Shown: positions 1 through 9,247, counted from the first letter of the stretch. The stretch: 46,883 nt of DNA from an uncultured Rhizobiaceae group bacterium (GCA_938030595.1 CALHIB010000173.1:1-46883), one strand, 5' to 3'. Notes: generated from the sequence alone by a model not told the origin. Numbers and translations are program-made.

Positions 1-2651
1 GCCTTTTTGGCTTCGTCGATCCATTTTTTGATTTTCTGTTCGAGTTTGTCTGGTGATACGGGTTTTGACAGGTAGTCATCCATTCCTGCGTCGAAGCATC
101 TTTCCATGTCTCCCTTGATGGCGTGTGCGGTGACGCCGATGATCGGGGTGTGATGGTTTGTGTCCTGCTCGCGTTTGCGGATTTCCTTTGTGGCTTCATG
201 ACCGTTCATTAACGGCATGGAGACATCCATGCAGATGACTTTCGGATTGTGCTTTTCGTAAAGCTCGACCGCTTCCTTGCCATTGTTGGCAATCAGGAAG
301 TTATAACCCGCCCCTTGCAGGATTTGACGGAACACAATCTGGTTCACCTCATTGTCTTCTGCAACCAGCACATCGATCGTCTGGCTGCCATCCGTTCTTG
401 CCGTGAAGCTGCGACTGCCGTCTTCGCGTGTTGTTGTCACGCTCTTGTCAGAGACCGTTGTCTTGACAGCAGGACGCTCTGCAATCGCCGGCGTTGAAGT
501 TTGAGTTGAAGGCCTTGCCTTTGCCTTTGCCGTTGTCTGTGTTGAAGCTTGTGTTGATGTTGAGAGTGCTGCTGCATGCGGGTCTGCCAGTGCAGGCACT
601 TCATCCATGTTAAGCGATGGTGCAGACACCTGTTGTGGCTCCGGCGCAGCAGCGCTTGCAATTGGCTCTTCATGTTCCACGTTTTGCAATCCACCTTGTG
701 CATCACGCAGGCCTGTTTGTGTCACCTGCTTGTTGCCAATCGCGCGCACCATGGCAACGCCCTCGCGGGTGTCATTGCTTTCATCACGCGCCTCCTGTAG
801 CACGCGTATAATCGTCTCAAGCAGCAGCGAGGAACGCGCAGGCTTGACCAAATGCCCCTGAATGCCAAGCGAAGAGAAGTTCTGCCCGTCTTCTGTCTGG
901 TCAACAGACGTCAACATGATGACCGGCGTCTTGTTAAGCTGTGCATCAGAACGAATGGCCTGTGCCACCTCGCCCCCGTTCATCTGCGGCATGTGATAAT
1001 CCAGAATGACACAATCAAGCTCAATGCCCTGTTGTGCCATGGCGCGCATGACCGCCAGCCCTTCAGGGCCGGAGGCGGCTGCTGCACTGTCAAACTTCCA
1101 GGCCTGCATGTTCTCAAGCAGGATGGAGCGGTTGACCAGATTGTCATCAATGATCAGAACACGTGCACCGCTCACATCAACGGGTACATGTTTCTTGCGG
1201 GTCGGGTTGCCGTGTACCGGAAGCGTAATCTCAAACCAGAAGGTAGACCCTTCACCCAGTTCAGACGTCACACCAATGTCACCGCCCATCAGTTCAACAA
1301 GCGAAGACGATATGGCAAGGCCAAGGCCGGTGCCTTCGTGCTTGCGGGTGGCGCTTTCATCGACTTGGGAGAACTTCTCAAACACACGGTCTGCCTTTTC
1401 CTGCGGGATGCCAATACCAGTATCTTCAATGGCTATTCTGAGCTTGGCATTGCCTGCTTCAACCTCGCCGCTGACATCGATAAACACATGGCCTTCTTCG
1501 GTAAACTTCACCGCATTGCCCATGAGGTTTGTGACAATCTGGCGAATGCGTCCGACATCACCGACAAACATTTCCGGCAGCATCGGGTCAATGCGCACGA
1601 CCAGTTCAAGGTCTTTTTCAGCCACCTTGGAAGACACAAGCGTTGCCACATCCTCAATCGCTTCACCAATTTTAAACGGAGCCGGGTCAAGCTCCATCTG
1701 GCCTGCATCAATCTTCGAGAAGTCCAGAATGTCATTGATAATCGTCAAAAGTGCAGAACCGGACTTTACAATGATATCCGCAAACGTCTTCTGCTTTTGG
1801 TCAAGCTCAGTCTTGATCAACAACTCGGCCATCCCCATGACACCATTCATCGGCGTGCGTATCTCATGAGACATATTAGCCAAAAACTCAGACTTCGCAC
1901 GATCCGCGAGTTGTACTCTTTCATTCGCAATGCGAAGGTTGTCCAATTGTCGTAAGATCATTTTTTCCATCGGCAAGAAAATAAACAGACCAACAGCAAG
2001 CAGCATGATTAAACCAGCAGCAACAAATGCAATAGTAATTGTTTTCAATGCCGCTGATGCATCCATCAACTTATCTGAAACAAACGAAATCTGCGCGTTA
2101 TCAAATTGTCCAATAAGCAAGCTGTGTACACTCGTGATACGACTTGCAGCGTCCATGTAAGGGGCTGAATAATCAATCGTACGTTGCTGATTTTTAACAT
2201 CAATGAAATACGGGCGACGCTCAGGGAGATGAATATCTGTCAAGCGTTGAACTTCATTCACCCTCCCAATAAGATCAGCATACATCCAAAATGGGTCACC
2301 ATTGAATGATGTAATATCTTCAAATTCGGATCTTATCTCTTCTCTTAGATCGCTGTAGGCCTGTTTTGTATTATTAAGATTAACAAAAAGATCTTTGTGG
2401 TGAAGTTCTAGAAAATCCAATGTTGTGTTAAGATTGTTGCCTATATTTGGATTTTGCAACCGCTCGGAGGCGAGCGCAACCTGCTCAACCGTTTCGTTTA
2501 GATGAGATAATTTTCGATTAAGCTCATTAAGACGATATATGTCCCTATTGTTACTGTTGAATGCAAAGATAAAAACTGCACCAAGGCTGCCTATCAATAA
2601 AAGACTCAATAGATATCGTATTCTTACGCTGAACAAACTATTCCTAAACAT
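1..2651 (-). CDS. Hybrid sensor histidine kinase with two receiver domains (3' end missing)
   Basis: The gene reads right to left and leaves the window at base 1, so only the last few residues are missing. From the ATG at 2651 (GGGG lies 7 nt upstream; an in-frame ATG at 2672 has no clear ribosome site) I read a membrane segment at about residues 13-32, a roughly 170-residue periplasmic region and a second membrane segment at about 202-227. A HisKA domain follows with SHEIRTP (His near 262), then a HATPase_c domain with NLMGNAVKF, EDTGIGIP and GTGLGLAIS. Two receiver domains follow: the first has IDDN and CVILDYHMP, the second AEDN, VICMDVSMP and a closing DDYLSKP. A Pro/Ala/Thr-rich linker separates them. 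It is a phosphorelay kinase of the BarA/ArcB general type. No HPt domain is seen inside the window. The signal it senses is unknown. Confidence 0.93.
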   Translation of the reverse strand, partial: MFRNSLFSVRIRYLLSLLLIGSLGAVFIFAFNSNNRDIYRLNELNRKLSHLNETVEQVALASERLQNPNIGNNLNTTLDFLELHHKDLFVNLNNTKQAYSDLREEIRSEFEDITSFNGDPFWMYADLIGRVNEVQRLTDIHLPERRPYFIDVKNQQRTIDYSAPYMDAASRITSVHSLLIGQFDNAQISFVSDKLMDASAALKTITIAFVAAGLIMLLAVGLFIFLPMEKMILRQLDNLRIANERVQLADRAKSEFLANMSHEIRTPMNGVMGMAELLIKTELDQKQKTFADIIVKSGSALLTIINDILDFSKIDAGQMELDPAPFKIGEAIEDVATLVSSKVAEKDLELVVRIDPMLPEMFVGDVGRIRQIVTNLMGNAVKFTEEGHVFIDVSGEVEAGNAKLRIAIEDTGIGIPQEKADRVFEKFSQVDESATRKHEGTGLGLAISSSLVELMGGDIGVTSELGEGSTFWFEITLPVHGNPTRKKHVPVDVSGARVLIIDDNLVNRSILLENMQAWKFDSAAAASGPEGLAVMRAMAQQGIELDCVILDYHMPQMNGGEVAQAIRSDAQLNKTPVIMLTSVDQTEDGQNFSSLGIQGHLVKPARSSLLLETIIRVLQEARDESNDTREGVAMVRAIGNKQVTQTGLRDAQGGLQNVEHEEPIASAAAPEPQQVSAPSLNMDEVPALADPHAAALSTSTQASTQTTAKAKARPSTQTSTPAIAERPAVKTTVSDKSVTTTREDGSRSFTARTDGSQTIDVLVAEDNEVNQIVFRQILQGAGYNFLIANNGKEAVELYEKHNPKVICMDVSMPLMNGHEATKEIRKREQDTNHHTPIIGVTAHAIKGDMERCFDAGMDDYLSKPVSPDKLEQKIKKWIDEAKK

Positions 2652-2744
2652 AATACCCCAAAACGTTGTCATAGCCCGATACAGAGCTGCCCAGATTTCA
2701 GGATAAGTGGAGAAAGGTAAGAAAAGGTTAACCCTAATGAAATC

Positions 2745-3872
2745 TTACTTGACGATCGTAAGCTTCTCAGCAGCTCTGGTAATCGCGGTATATAACCAGC
2801 GGTCACGATGCTCTCTGAACGCGTAGCTTTCATCAAAAAGATAAACATTTTCCCATTGCGAACCCTGCGCCTTGTGTACAGTCAGAGCGTAACCGTAATC
2901 AAAATCATCATGCCGTCTTTTTATCTGCCATGGCACTTCTTTTTCCGGTTCTTCGAACGCAGCCTTGAGCAATTTGACCTTTGCAGAGTGACGGTCAACG
3001 CCTTCATCTTCTGTGCGGATCAGAATATTCATCGCAGGCTTGACCGTGCGCGCCGCACTGGTCACCTGCCAAAGGGAGCCGTTGAGCAATCCTTTTTTGG
3101 GATCATTACGAAGACATACAAGCTTATCACCCGCAGCAGGCAATGGTCCTTCAAAGCCCTTTAAATCCCGTAAGCGTTGATTATAAATCCTGCGTGTTTT
3201 ATTGGTTCCGACCAGCACTTGATCAGCCGCAAGCACATCATCCGTATTCACGTCACGTTTGGCAATAACCTTCGCCGCATCGCCATAATCGCCAATCATC
3301 ACCTGATTGCCTTCACGCACCTGGCGGGCAAGTTCAATAATCGGATTATCACGCGCTTGGCGGTGGATTTCTTCAAGTAAAATATCAGGCTCATGTTCAG
3401 TGAAGAACCCGCCGCCACTGACAGGAGGAAGCTGGCCCGGATCTCCCAAGACCAAAACAGGCGTACCAAACGACAAAAGATCCCGCCCCAAATCTTCATC
3501 CACCATCGAACATTCATCAATGATAATCAGATCAGCTTTTGAAAGTGGGCTTTGCCGGTTTAGCGAGAAAGTCGGCAAAACTTCTTTTCTACCAGTCTCT
3601 TCATCCTCAACCACATCTTCGCCTTTTGGACGGTAAATCAATGAGTGAATGGTTGAAGCTTTGGACGCGCCACGAGAACGAAGCACTTGAGCAGCTTTTC
3701 CTGTAAAAGCCGCAAACAACACGTCACCATCGACATCTTCCGCCAGATGCCGTGCAAGAGTTGTCTTGCCAGTGCCTGCATAACCAAAGAGCCTGAAAAC
3801 CTGCCTGTCGCCCGCCTTTAGCCATCGACTTGCCGCCATAAGCGCATCATCTTGTTGAGGTGAAAATTCCAT
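2745..3872 (-). CDS. RecD-like ATP-dependent DNA helicase (SF1)
   Basis: This 375-residue superfamily 1 helicase shows Walker A GYAGTGKT at residues 30-37, a Walker B region IIIDECSMVDED near 115, motif III LVLGDPGQLPPV, the UvrD_C_2-type motif V LTVHKAQGSQW near 333 and motif VI LYTAITRA near 359. This is the compact RecD/Dda-like layout without the RecBC-interacting N-terminal extension, so it probably unwinds 5'-3' as a stand-alone repair or replication-associated helicase. The length fits the short alphaproteobacterial RecD-like family. It stands alone, with about 90 bp to the kinase downstream and 41 bp to the LysE gene upstream. The family call is firm; the cellular role is inferred. 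Confidence 0.92.
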   Translation of the reverse strand: MEFSPQQDDALMAASRWLKAGDRQVFRLFGYAGTGKTTLARHLAEDVDGDVLFAAFTGKAAQVLRSRGASKASTIHSLIYRPKGEDVVEDEETGRKEVLPTFSLNRQSPLSKADLIIIDECSMVDEDLGRDLLSFGTPVLVLGDPGQLPPVSGGGFFTEHEPDILLEEIHRQARDNPIIELARQVREGNQVMIGDYGDAAKVIAKRDVNTDDVLAADQVLVGTNKTRRIYNQRLRDLKGFEGPLPAAGDKLVCLRNDPKKGLLNGSLWQVTSAARTVKPAMNILIRTEDEGVDRHSAKVKLLKAAFEEPEKEVPWQIKRRHDDFDYGYALTVHKAQGSQWENVYLFDESYAFREHRDRWLYTAITRAAEKLTIVK

Positions 3873-3913
3873 CTAAAACTAATGCCACGATTCTGAAATA
3901 TACAAAAGGGAAT

Positions 3914-4507
3914 TTACTTGAGCATTGGCCACAAGCTGGCGATGAGCAGCAGCGCCATTGTAATATTAAAAATACGCAAGCGCTTGGAATCAGACAACCA
4001 CTCACGCAAGGCAACGCCAAATCCGCACCAGACAGAAACACTTGGAAAATTAATCACAACAAACGCAAAGGTCACGATGAATACACTCGTCGTAAAATCG
4101 GGCTGCCCCGTGTATGCAGTCATCGCATAAATCGCCATTACCCAAGCTTTTGGATTGACCCATTGAAAAAGTGAGGCAGCCATAAACGTCATCGGCTTAC
4201 CCACGCTTTCACCCGTTTCAACTTTTCCTGAATTCGCAATCTTCCATGCAAGATAAATGAGGTATACTCCGCCTATAACTTTCAGAACCAATTCCATAAT
4301 AGGAAACTGTTCAAACACTTCACGAAGACCAAAGCCTACCCCCAGCAAAAGCAGACCGAACCCGAAAGCGATCCCGAACATATGCGGAATGGTTTTCCTA
4401 AAGCCGAAGTTCACACCAGAAGTTAGCAGCATGATATTGTTTGGCCCGGGCGTAATCGACGAGGCAAATGAAAATAACAGCAAGGCAAGAAAAACATCTA
4501 AGGGCAT
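3914..4507 (-). CDS. LysE/RhtB-family amino-acid exporter
   Basis: A hydrophobic protein of about 197 residues with the LysE family signature SSITPGPNNIMLLTSG near the N-terminus, followed by GFRKTIPHMFGIAFGF and about six membrane segments. Family members export amino acids or related metabolites across the inner membrane; substrate cannot be read from sequence. I choose the ATG at 4507 because GGAGAG lies 5-6 nt upstream. An in-frame TTG at 4519 overlaps that ribosome site and is unlikely. The next gene upstream (4601) is divergent, so the roughly 90 bp between them should hold both promoters. Confidence 0.9.
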   Translation of the reverse strand: MPLDVFLALLLFSFASSITPGPNNIMLLTSGVNFGFRKTIPHMFGIAFGFGLLLLGVGFGLREVFEQFPIMELVLKVIGGVYLIYLAWKIANSGKVETGESVGKPMTFMAASLFQWVNPKAWVMAIYAMTAYTGQPDFTTSVFIVTFAFVVINFPSVSVWCGFGVALREWLSDSKRLRIFNITMALLLIASLWPMLK

Positions 4508-4600
4508 AACACTCTCCAATACGTCAATAATGCTGACCTATTAGTAAACAACTGTCAACCGCTCTTTTATTGAGACGCCAAAATGCTTATATCGTAAAAT

Positions 4601-5113
4601 ATGAAAAGACGTAGTTTATTAAAATCACTAGGCGCTCTTGGTTTAATGCCAATGGTGCCCACCCTTCCCGCCTCGGCCATTACAAGCAGCACGCCTGCAG
4701 CAGCGGTTACTTCCGCGCATCATTATAAATGGGCAGAAATGATTGTGCGTGCGCACAATAAAATCAGCCCTGGCATGTTGGAGCGTCTACTAAAAGTAGA
4801 TACCGCAACCGCATCTGCACTCAAATCGCAACTACTGGAAAAAGGCGTCATCAGCGCTCAAGCCAATTCATTCGGCATTCATTCAGCGGTAAAACCACTG
4901 TATGAAGGCGCCTTCGTAAAACCAAGTTCGCAGATAAAAAACGGCTTGAAAAAAGCCAACGAGACGCTTGATAAAATGATGGACGAAGAAGAAACAGTTC
5001 CAGAAAATGAATCTAATATCAGTGACTTGCAAGAAGAAATGGATTCAAATGAAGAGCTGACGCTGGAAGACAATCAAGAAGAAGTCTTAGAAGAAACCAT
5101 ACAGAAAGCTTGA
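4601..5113 (+). CDS. Hypothetical exported protein with Tat-like signal and acidic tail
   Basis: This 170-residue protein is not one I recognise. It begins MKRRSLLKSLGALGL, a twin-arginine-like n-region and hydrophobic stretch, followed by a plausible cleavage after PASA near residue 26. The middle (about 40-100) is a compact basic/hydrophobic stretch (YKWAEMIVRAHNKISPGMLERLL) that could be a small helical domain. The last 45 residues are strongly acidic, rich in Glu and Asp with few hydrophobics, and probably disordered. It sits 53 bp before the SDR start and may share its transcript. Export is inferred from the signal; function is unknown. Confidence 0.65.
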   Translation: MKRRSLLKSLGALGLMPMVPTLPASAITSSTPAAAVTSAHHYKWAEMIVRAHNKISPGMLERLLKVDTATASALKSQLLEKGVISAQANSFGIHSAVKPLYEGAFVKPSSQIKNGLKKANETLDKMMDEEETVPENESNISDLQEEMDSNEELTLEDNQEEVLEETIQKA

Positions 5114-5166
5114 ATTTGCGCACTCTCCGCTTAAGTTAAATGACAAACAAGGCAAAGAGACAATTC

Positions 5167-5940
5167 ATGCAAGATTATACAGCGGAACTTCAAAACAAAG
5201 TAGCCATCATCACAGGTGCCAGCAAGGGCATAGGTGCGGCAACAGCAAAACGAATGGCCGAACTTGGCATCAAGGTTGTGCTTACCGCGCGCTCGGAAAA
5301 TGCAATTAAAGAACTTGCAGATGAAATCAATTCTGAAGGCGGAGACGCCATCGCCATTGCTTGTGATGTTGCCGATTACAATCAGGTCAACAGTGCCATT
5401 GCACAAACCATTATGAAGTTCGGCAAGATCGATATTGTTGTCAACAATGCAGGGCTTATAGACCCGATTGGCCGGATCACAGACATTGCACCAAGCGACT
5501 GGGGCAAGGTGATCGATGTTAATGTCAAAGGCATATTCAACATGCTCCACGCAGCCCTGCCCGGTATGGAGGCAAGAGGCGAAGGCACGATCATCAACAT
5601 TTCATCAGGTGCAGCCTACGGCGCCATGGAAGGTTGGAGCCACTATTGTTCATCAAAGGCAGCAGCTCTCATGCTAACGAAAGCAACGCACAAGGAATAC
5701 GCCAACAAAGGCATTCGCGCAGTAGGTCTTTCGCCTGGAACCGTAGCAACAGACATGCAAGTCAACATCAAAGCCTCGGGCATCAACCCGGTTTCAAACC
5801 TTGAAGTATCAGATCACATCCCACCAGAATGGGTAGCGCAAGCAATAAGCTGGTTGGCCACAGAAGATGCGAAAGAGTTTGATGGCGATGATGTGAGTTT
5901 ACGGGATGAAGCTATACGCAAGCGCTGTGGACTGGTTTAA
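5167..5940 (+). CDS. Short-chain dehydrogenase/reductase (SDR)
   Basis: A classical SDR of about 257 residues. It has the Rossmann nucleotide motif TGASKGIG at 16-23, the NNAG motif at 93-96, the active-site Ser in NISSG near 146 and the catalytic YCSSK (Tyr160, Lys164). It should interconvert an alcohol and a ketone, or reduce an acyl intermediate, with NAD(P)H; the substrate is not evident. I prefer the ATG at 5167, which has AAGAG about 8 nt upstream, over the in-frame ATG at 5140, which has none. The gene ends 3 bp from the stop of the convergent lipoprotein gene, so there is no room for a separate terminator. Confidence 0.92.
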   Translation: MQDYTAELQNKVAIITGASKGIGAATAKRMAELGIKVVLTARSENAIKELADEINSEGGDAIAIACDVADYNQVNSAIAQTIMKFGKIDIVVNNAGLIDPIGRITDIAPSDWGKVIDVNVKGIFNMLHAALPGMEARGEGTIINISSGAAYGAMEGWSHYCSSKAAALMLTKATHKEYANKGIRAVGLSPGTVATDMQVNIKASGINPVSNLEVSDHIPPEWVAQAISWLATEDAKEFDGDDVSLRDEAIRKRCGLV

Positions 5941-5943
5941 ATA

Positions 5944-6726
5944 TCAATTACTACAAGCCCCTGATTCATCATCTACTTCGCAGGCGCGTTTGTAGTATTC
6001 TTTTGCCTTTGCTTCATCGATTTCACGCCCTTCACCATATTCATGACTTGATCCCACCATATAGCAGCCCCAAGCATCTTTCTCGTCACACATTTTCTCA
6101 AAACTGGCGTTGAGACACATATAGGTTTCAGCTTCATCTCTAGTGAAAAACGGATCATCATCCTCCAACGCATTGCGAATGCCTGCGCCCCGGTTCGTGC
6201 AACTTAAAGGCCAGCCTGTAGCACATGCTTGGGCATACATCATTTTTCCATAGCGATCACCAATCTCGGATTGATTGTCCTCAAGCACATAAGCAAGATC
6301 ATGACAGACAACCCCATTTCGCTCGTCAATACATTGCTTTAGACAACCTGCCGGATCGTTGGCACATTGATCTTCATAACTGTCATTGATGCTTAAATGA
6401 TCTTTGTATGATTTATGTTTTTGAAAAATATCCAAAGGACAGGCGTTATAGCTTACTTGAACTTCCTTGTTTTCTTCCAGCAATTTCAGGAACTCTGGCA
6501 AGCCATTTTTGTTTAGCTTAAATTCGACGTCTGGTTCTGCAGCAAAATCAAGTTCGCCATTTTCTGACATCTCATCGATAACCTCTTCAACAAACTCTGA
6601 GGTTTCTTCAGCGCTCATGCCTGTAGCTTGCTTATCCTCTTCTTCAGAAGAGCAGCCTATGAGAACCAAACAGACGAACAAAGACATGAACAATTTTGCA
6701 GGATATAACTTTATACATAAATTCAT
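5944..6726 (-). CDS. Cys-rich lipoprotein with Sel1-like repeats
   Basis: The chosen ATG at 6726 has GGAG about 9 nt upstream and gives a lipoprotein signal ending in the lipobox LIGC followed by SSEEED. The mature part begins with an acidic stretch, then carries twelve cysteines in short units such as YAQACATGWPLSC, KDAWGCYMVGSSHEYG and EYYKRACEVDDESGAC. Spacing and the AxxxYxxAC pattern recall Sel1-like or Hcp-type repeats, which fold as disulfide-pinned helix pairs. The even number of cysteines fits disulfide pairing in the periplasm. It starts 25 bp after the monooxygenase gene on the same strand, so it may be the last gene of the ilv transcription unit. Function is unknown. Confidence 0.8.
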   Translation of the reverse strand: MNLCIKLYPAKLFMSLFVCLVLIGCSSEEEDKQATGMSAEETSEFVEEVIDEMSENGELDFAAEPDVEFKLNKNGLPEFLKLLEENKEVQVSYNACPLDIFQKHKSYKDHLSINDSYEDQCANDPAGCLKQCIDERNGVVCHDLAYVLEDNQSEIGDRYGKMMYAQACATGWPLSCTNRGAGIRNALEDDDPFFTRDEAETYMCLNASFEKMCDEKDAWGCYMVGSSHEYGEGREIDEAKAKEYYKRACEVDDESGACSN

Positions 6727-6751
6727 GTCACAAGCTCCACTTAAATTATAT

Positions 6752-7048
6752 CTACCCAACTACCCAAGTCTTATAATCTCTAGGCACACTACTACTCGCC
6801 TCTGCCCAAGGTGACGCCCCTGCTCTTTTCTGATGAAACTCAAATGCAGCTTCATCGACAAAAGCTTCCGAAACCAAGAACCGTCCTTTAACTTTCGAAC
6901 AGGCATCAACGTTAAAGAAAATACAGCCAGCCTCCTCACGCGTCAAATGAATGTGGTCTTTCAAAGCCTCGCTCACCTGAGCAATACGCTCAGTAGGCAC
7001 ATCGATATGACCTTCCAGCCTGAATGCGCCTTTCGGCAAATCAGACAT
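6752..7048 (-). CDS. Putative quinol monooxygenase (ABM/YgiN family)
   Basis: A 98-residue single-domain protein with the antibiotic-biosynthesis-monooxygenase pattern: an N-terminal strand (FRLEGHIDVP), a helix, TREEAGCIFFNVD, FLVSEAFVDEAAFEFHQK and a closing small domain. The ABM fold is a dimeric ferredoxin-like barrel that oxidises aromatic or quinol compounds without a cofactor, or simply binds small ligands; the substrate here is open. Its ATG overlaps the ilvN stop by one base (TAATG), which indicates translational coupling. Its presence at the end of an ilv operon is unexplained by the pathway. Confidence 0.8.
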   Translation of the reverse strand: MSDLPKGAFRLEGHIDVPTERIAQVSEALKDHIHLTREEAGCIFFNVDACSKVKGRFLVSEAFVDEAAFEFHQKRAGASPWAEASSSVPRDYKTWVVG

Positions 7049-7617
7049 TACATGCCGTCCTTGCCACGGCTTACTGCAACGACACCGGTGCGGCAGACTT
7101 CAACTAACCCAAGCGGCTCCATGATGGCGATGAATTGTTCTATCTTGGAAATTCGTCCCGTAATCTCAAATGTGAAATGTTCTGTTGAAGCGTCGATTAC
7201 CTGAGCACGGAAAGCTTCAGCAAGGCGCATGGCTTCAACACGGTTTTCACCAAGGCCAGCAACTTTTACCATGGCAAGCTCACGCTCGATTGGCTTTTCG
7301 TGACCATTGAGTTCAGCGTTTAATGTGAGATCAACCACGCGGTGCACCGGCACCATGCGCTCGAGTTGTTTTTTGATTTGGTCAAGCACTTGTAGGGTGC
7401 CAGATGAAACAACCGTGATGCGGGAGACTTTATTATCGTGACTCGTTTCAGAAACCGTCAGGCTCTCGATGTTATAGCCACGACCTGAGAAAAGACCGAT
7501 CACGCGCGCCAGCACACCAGGCTCATTATCCACGATAACGGCCAGCACGTGCGTGCGCGGAATCTCTTTATTCTCAACGATGAAATAGGCTGAGCCAGTA
7601 GCTTGTTGTGCGTTCAT
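7048..7617 (-). CDS. ilvN: Acetolactate synthase small (regulatory) subunit
   Basis: A 189-residue regulatory subunit (IlvN/IlvH type). An ACT domain lies at about 22-95 (HVLAVIVDNEPGVLARVIGLFSGRGYNI overall, with the valine-binding glycine turn in NEPGVLARV). The C-terminal domain contains ERELAMVKV and FEITGRISKIEQFIAIMEPLG. It binds the catalytic subunit and gives it feedback inhibition by valine in branched-chain amino-acid synthesis. The start overlaps the stop of the EamA permease gene by 4 bp (ATGA). Its catalytic partner is the first gene of the same operon, two genes upstream, which is an unusual separation. Confidence 0.96.
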   Translation of the reverse strand: MNAQQATGSAYFIVENKEIPRTHVLAVIVDNEPGVLARVIGLFSGRGYNIESLTVSETSHDNKVSRITVVSSGTLQVLDQIKKQLERMVPVHRVVDLTLNAELNGHEKPIERELAMVKVAGLGENRVEAMRLAEAFRAQVIDASTEHFTFEITGRISKIEQFIAIMEPLGLVEVCRTGVVAVSRGKDGM

Positions 7618-8534
7618 AATGTTTGTTCCACTGATTTTTTAATCGGTTGTTGTTTCGTTTTAATTCGTGCAATGGCAACGCCAGCGAGTATGATCAATAA
7701 GGCGACCAAAGCATTGGACGGCAGACTTTCATTGAGTAAGGCAATTGCCCATAAGACACCAAAGACAGGCACCAGAAAATTGATCTGGCTCAAGAACCCG
7801 GCGCCCTGACGGTCTATAATGGCTAGAAGCATCAACATGCCCAATCCGGTGGGGAAAACGCCTAAGAGAAACATCATTCCCCAAGAAGTCGTTGAAATGG
7901 ATAGCGTCCAAGGCGCATCAAGGTATAAAACTATTGGTACCAATAAGAGTACAGCAACAAGATAAATACCCGAAGAAACAGCATATCTAGGTAAATCGGT
8001 CAGATACTTGGAAATGATTGCATGCACTGCATAAGAGCAGGCAGCCAACATTATCGCGTACGCACGTAAAGTTTCATCGCCAAAAGCTGTGAGCTTGTCA
8101 AAACCAATCAGAACTGCAACACCGACCAGACCAAGGAAAAATCCAATAATCTTGAAGATGTTCAATTTCTCATCATTGGTAAAAAAGTGAGCAAGCACCA
8201 AGGTAATCAAAGGCATAACAGCCATTAAGATTGCAGTTAACCCGGCATCAACACGTCCTTGCCCCCAAGAAATCAGAAAGAATGGCAAGGCTGAACCTGT
8301 TAAAGCAGCAAGCGTAATAATTTTCCAGTGCGGAAAGAGTGAGCGCAGGTTTTGCCCTACTACCAACATCACAAGAAACAGCACTGCACCCCCAATCGCA
8401 ACGCGGATCAGCGCAATCGTGGCAGGCGGCACATCAACCACAGCTATTTTTGTCATCATGAATGAAGCACCAAACATGGCCGCCAAAGAAACCAGCAAGA
8501 CATAATCTGTAAAAAGCGAGTTTGACTTGCTCAT
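7614..8534 (-). CDS. EamA/DMT-superfamily permease
   Basis: A membrane protein of 306 residues with about ten hydrophobic segments arranged as two EamA repeats (first FGASFMMTKIAVVDVPPATIAL, second from about residue 150). DMT permeases move amino acids, purines or other metabolites, usually outward. Both ends overlap neighbours by ATGA (GST upstream, ilvN downstream), so the gene is translationally embedded between the two acetolactate synthase subunit genes. An exporter for a branched-chain intermediate or amino acid is possible but is inference from position only. The last residues are basic. Confidence 0.9.
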   Translation of the reverse strand: MSKSNSLFTDYVLLVSLAAMFGASFMMTKIAVVDVPPATIALIRVAIGGAVLFLVMLVVGQNLRSLFPHWKIITLAALTGSALPFFLISWGQGRVDAGLTAILMAVMPLITLVLAHFFTNDEKLNIFKIIGFFLGLVGVAVLIGFDKLTAFGDETLRAYAIMLAACSYAVHAIISKYLTDLPRYAVSSGIYLVAVLLLVPIVLYLDAPWTLSISTTSWGMMFLLGVFPTGLGMLMLLAIIDRQGAGFLSQINFLVPVFGVLWAIALLNESLPSNALVALLIILAGVAIARIKTKQQPIKKSVEQTL

Positions 8535-9223
8535 TCCCGCCCCTCATCAGGCATATAAAAACGCGTATCAAGCGTTTCACCTTCTTCATAATGCGGCAAG
8601 AACCACGGTTCTTGAAATGCCTCATCTTTCCAGGCAAGAAATGCAGGATGGTTTAGCATCGCTTTGAGATAAGGCGTCATGCTGTCATTTACATCAAGTT
8701 GATACGTATCAATCCGTGTGACCACAGGCATGAACATGGCATCTGCTGCACAAAATTCTCCGTAAAGAAAATCACCACCAGCACCAAAATGCGACCGTGC
8801 TTCATGCCAAAGTTCATCCAGACGTGCGAGATCAAACGTAACCGCTTCTCCCCTGTCTTTAGGTTTAAAGCTGGCGGTTAGGTTCATCGGGCACGAAGAA
8901 CGCAACCCCATAAAACTTGCATGCATCTCGCTTGAGGCAGCTCTTGCATGAGCGCGTGCAGCAAGGTCTTTTGGCCAAATATTTTTTTCAGGAAATCTGT
9001 CAGCAACATATTCCATAATCGCAAGACTTTCCCAAACCGTAATATCACCATCTTGAATAACAGGCACTTTACCGGTTGGGCCAAAGGCATACATGTTGGC
9101 AGTCGTATCTTCTTTATACATCGCGATAACAGTTTCCTCGAAAGGAATATCAAAAGCGCGCAACAACATGCCCGCGCGAAGCGACCATGAAGAATAGAGT
9201 TTATTACCAACAGCCAGTTTCAT
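8531..9223 (-). CDS. Glutathione S-transferase family protein
   Basis: A 230-residue protein with an N-terminal thioredoxin-like GST domain. LYSSWSLRAGMLLRAF contains the probable catalytic serines near residues 11-14, followed by the cis-Pro region TGKVPVIQDGD and ESLAIMEYVADRFPE, which binds the glutathione gamma-glutamyl group. The all-helical C-terminal domain covers about 90-215. The zeta-like or beta-like serine type is most likely; substrate unknown. It begins 24 bp after the ilvB stop and its own stop overlaps the EamA start. The link to branched-chain synthesis is not evident. Detoxification of a reactive pathway carbonyl is conceivable but unsupported. Confidence 0.92.
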   Translation of the reverse strand: MKLAVGNKLYSSWSLRAGMLLRAFDIPFEETVIAMYKEDTTANMYAFGPTGKVPVIQDGDITVWESLAIMEYVADRFPEKNIWPKDLAARAHARAASSEMHASFMGLRSSCPMNLTASFKPKDRGEAVTFDLARLDELWHEARSHFGAGGDFLYGEFCAADAMFMPVVTRIDTYQLDVNDSMTPYLKAMLNHPAFLAWKDEAFQEPWFLPHYEEGETLDTRFYMPDEGRE

Positions 9224-9247
9224 AATGTGTAACCTTATACGCTCAGA

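Noticed and set aside
852-1955. A 367-codon open frame on the plus strand, with another at 1006-1869, antisense to the hybrid kinase.
   Set aside because: Both are shadows of conserved kinase domains (HisKA, HATPase, receiver motifs read well on the minus strand) and have no domain pattern of their own.
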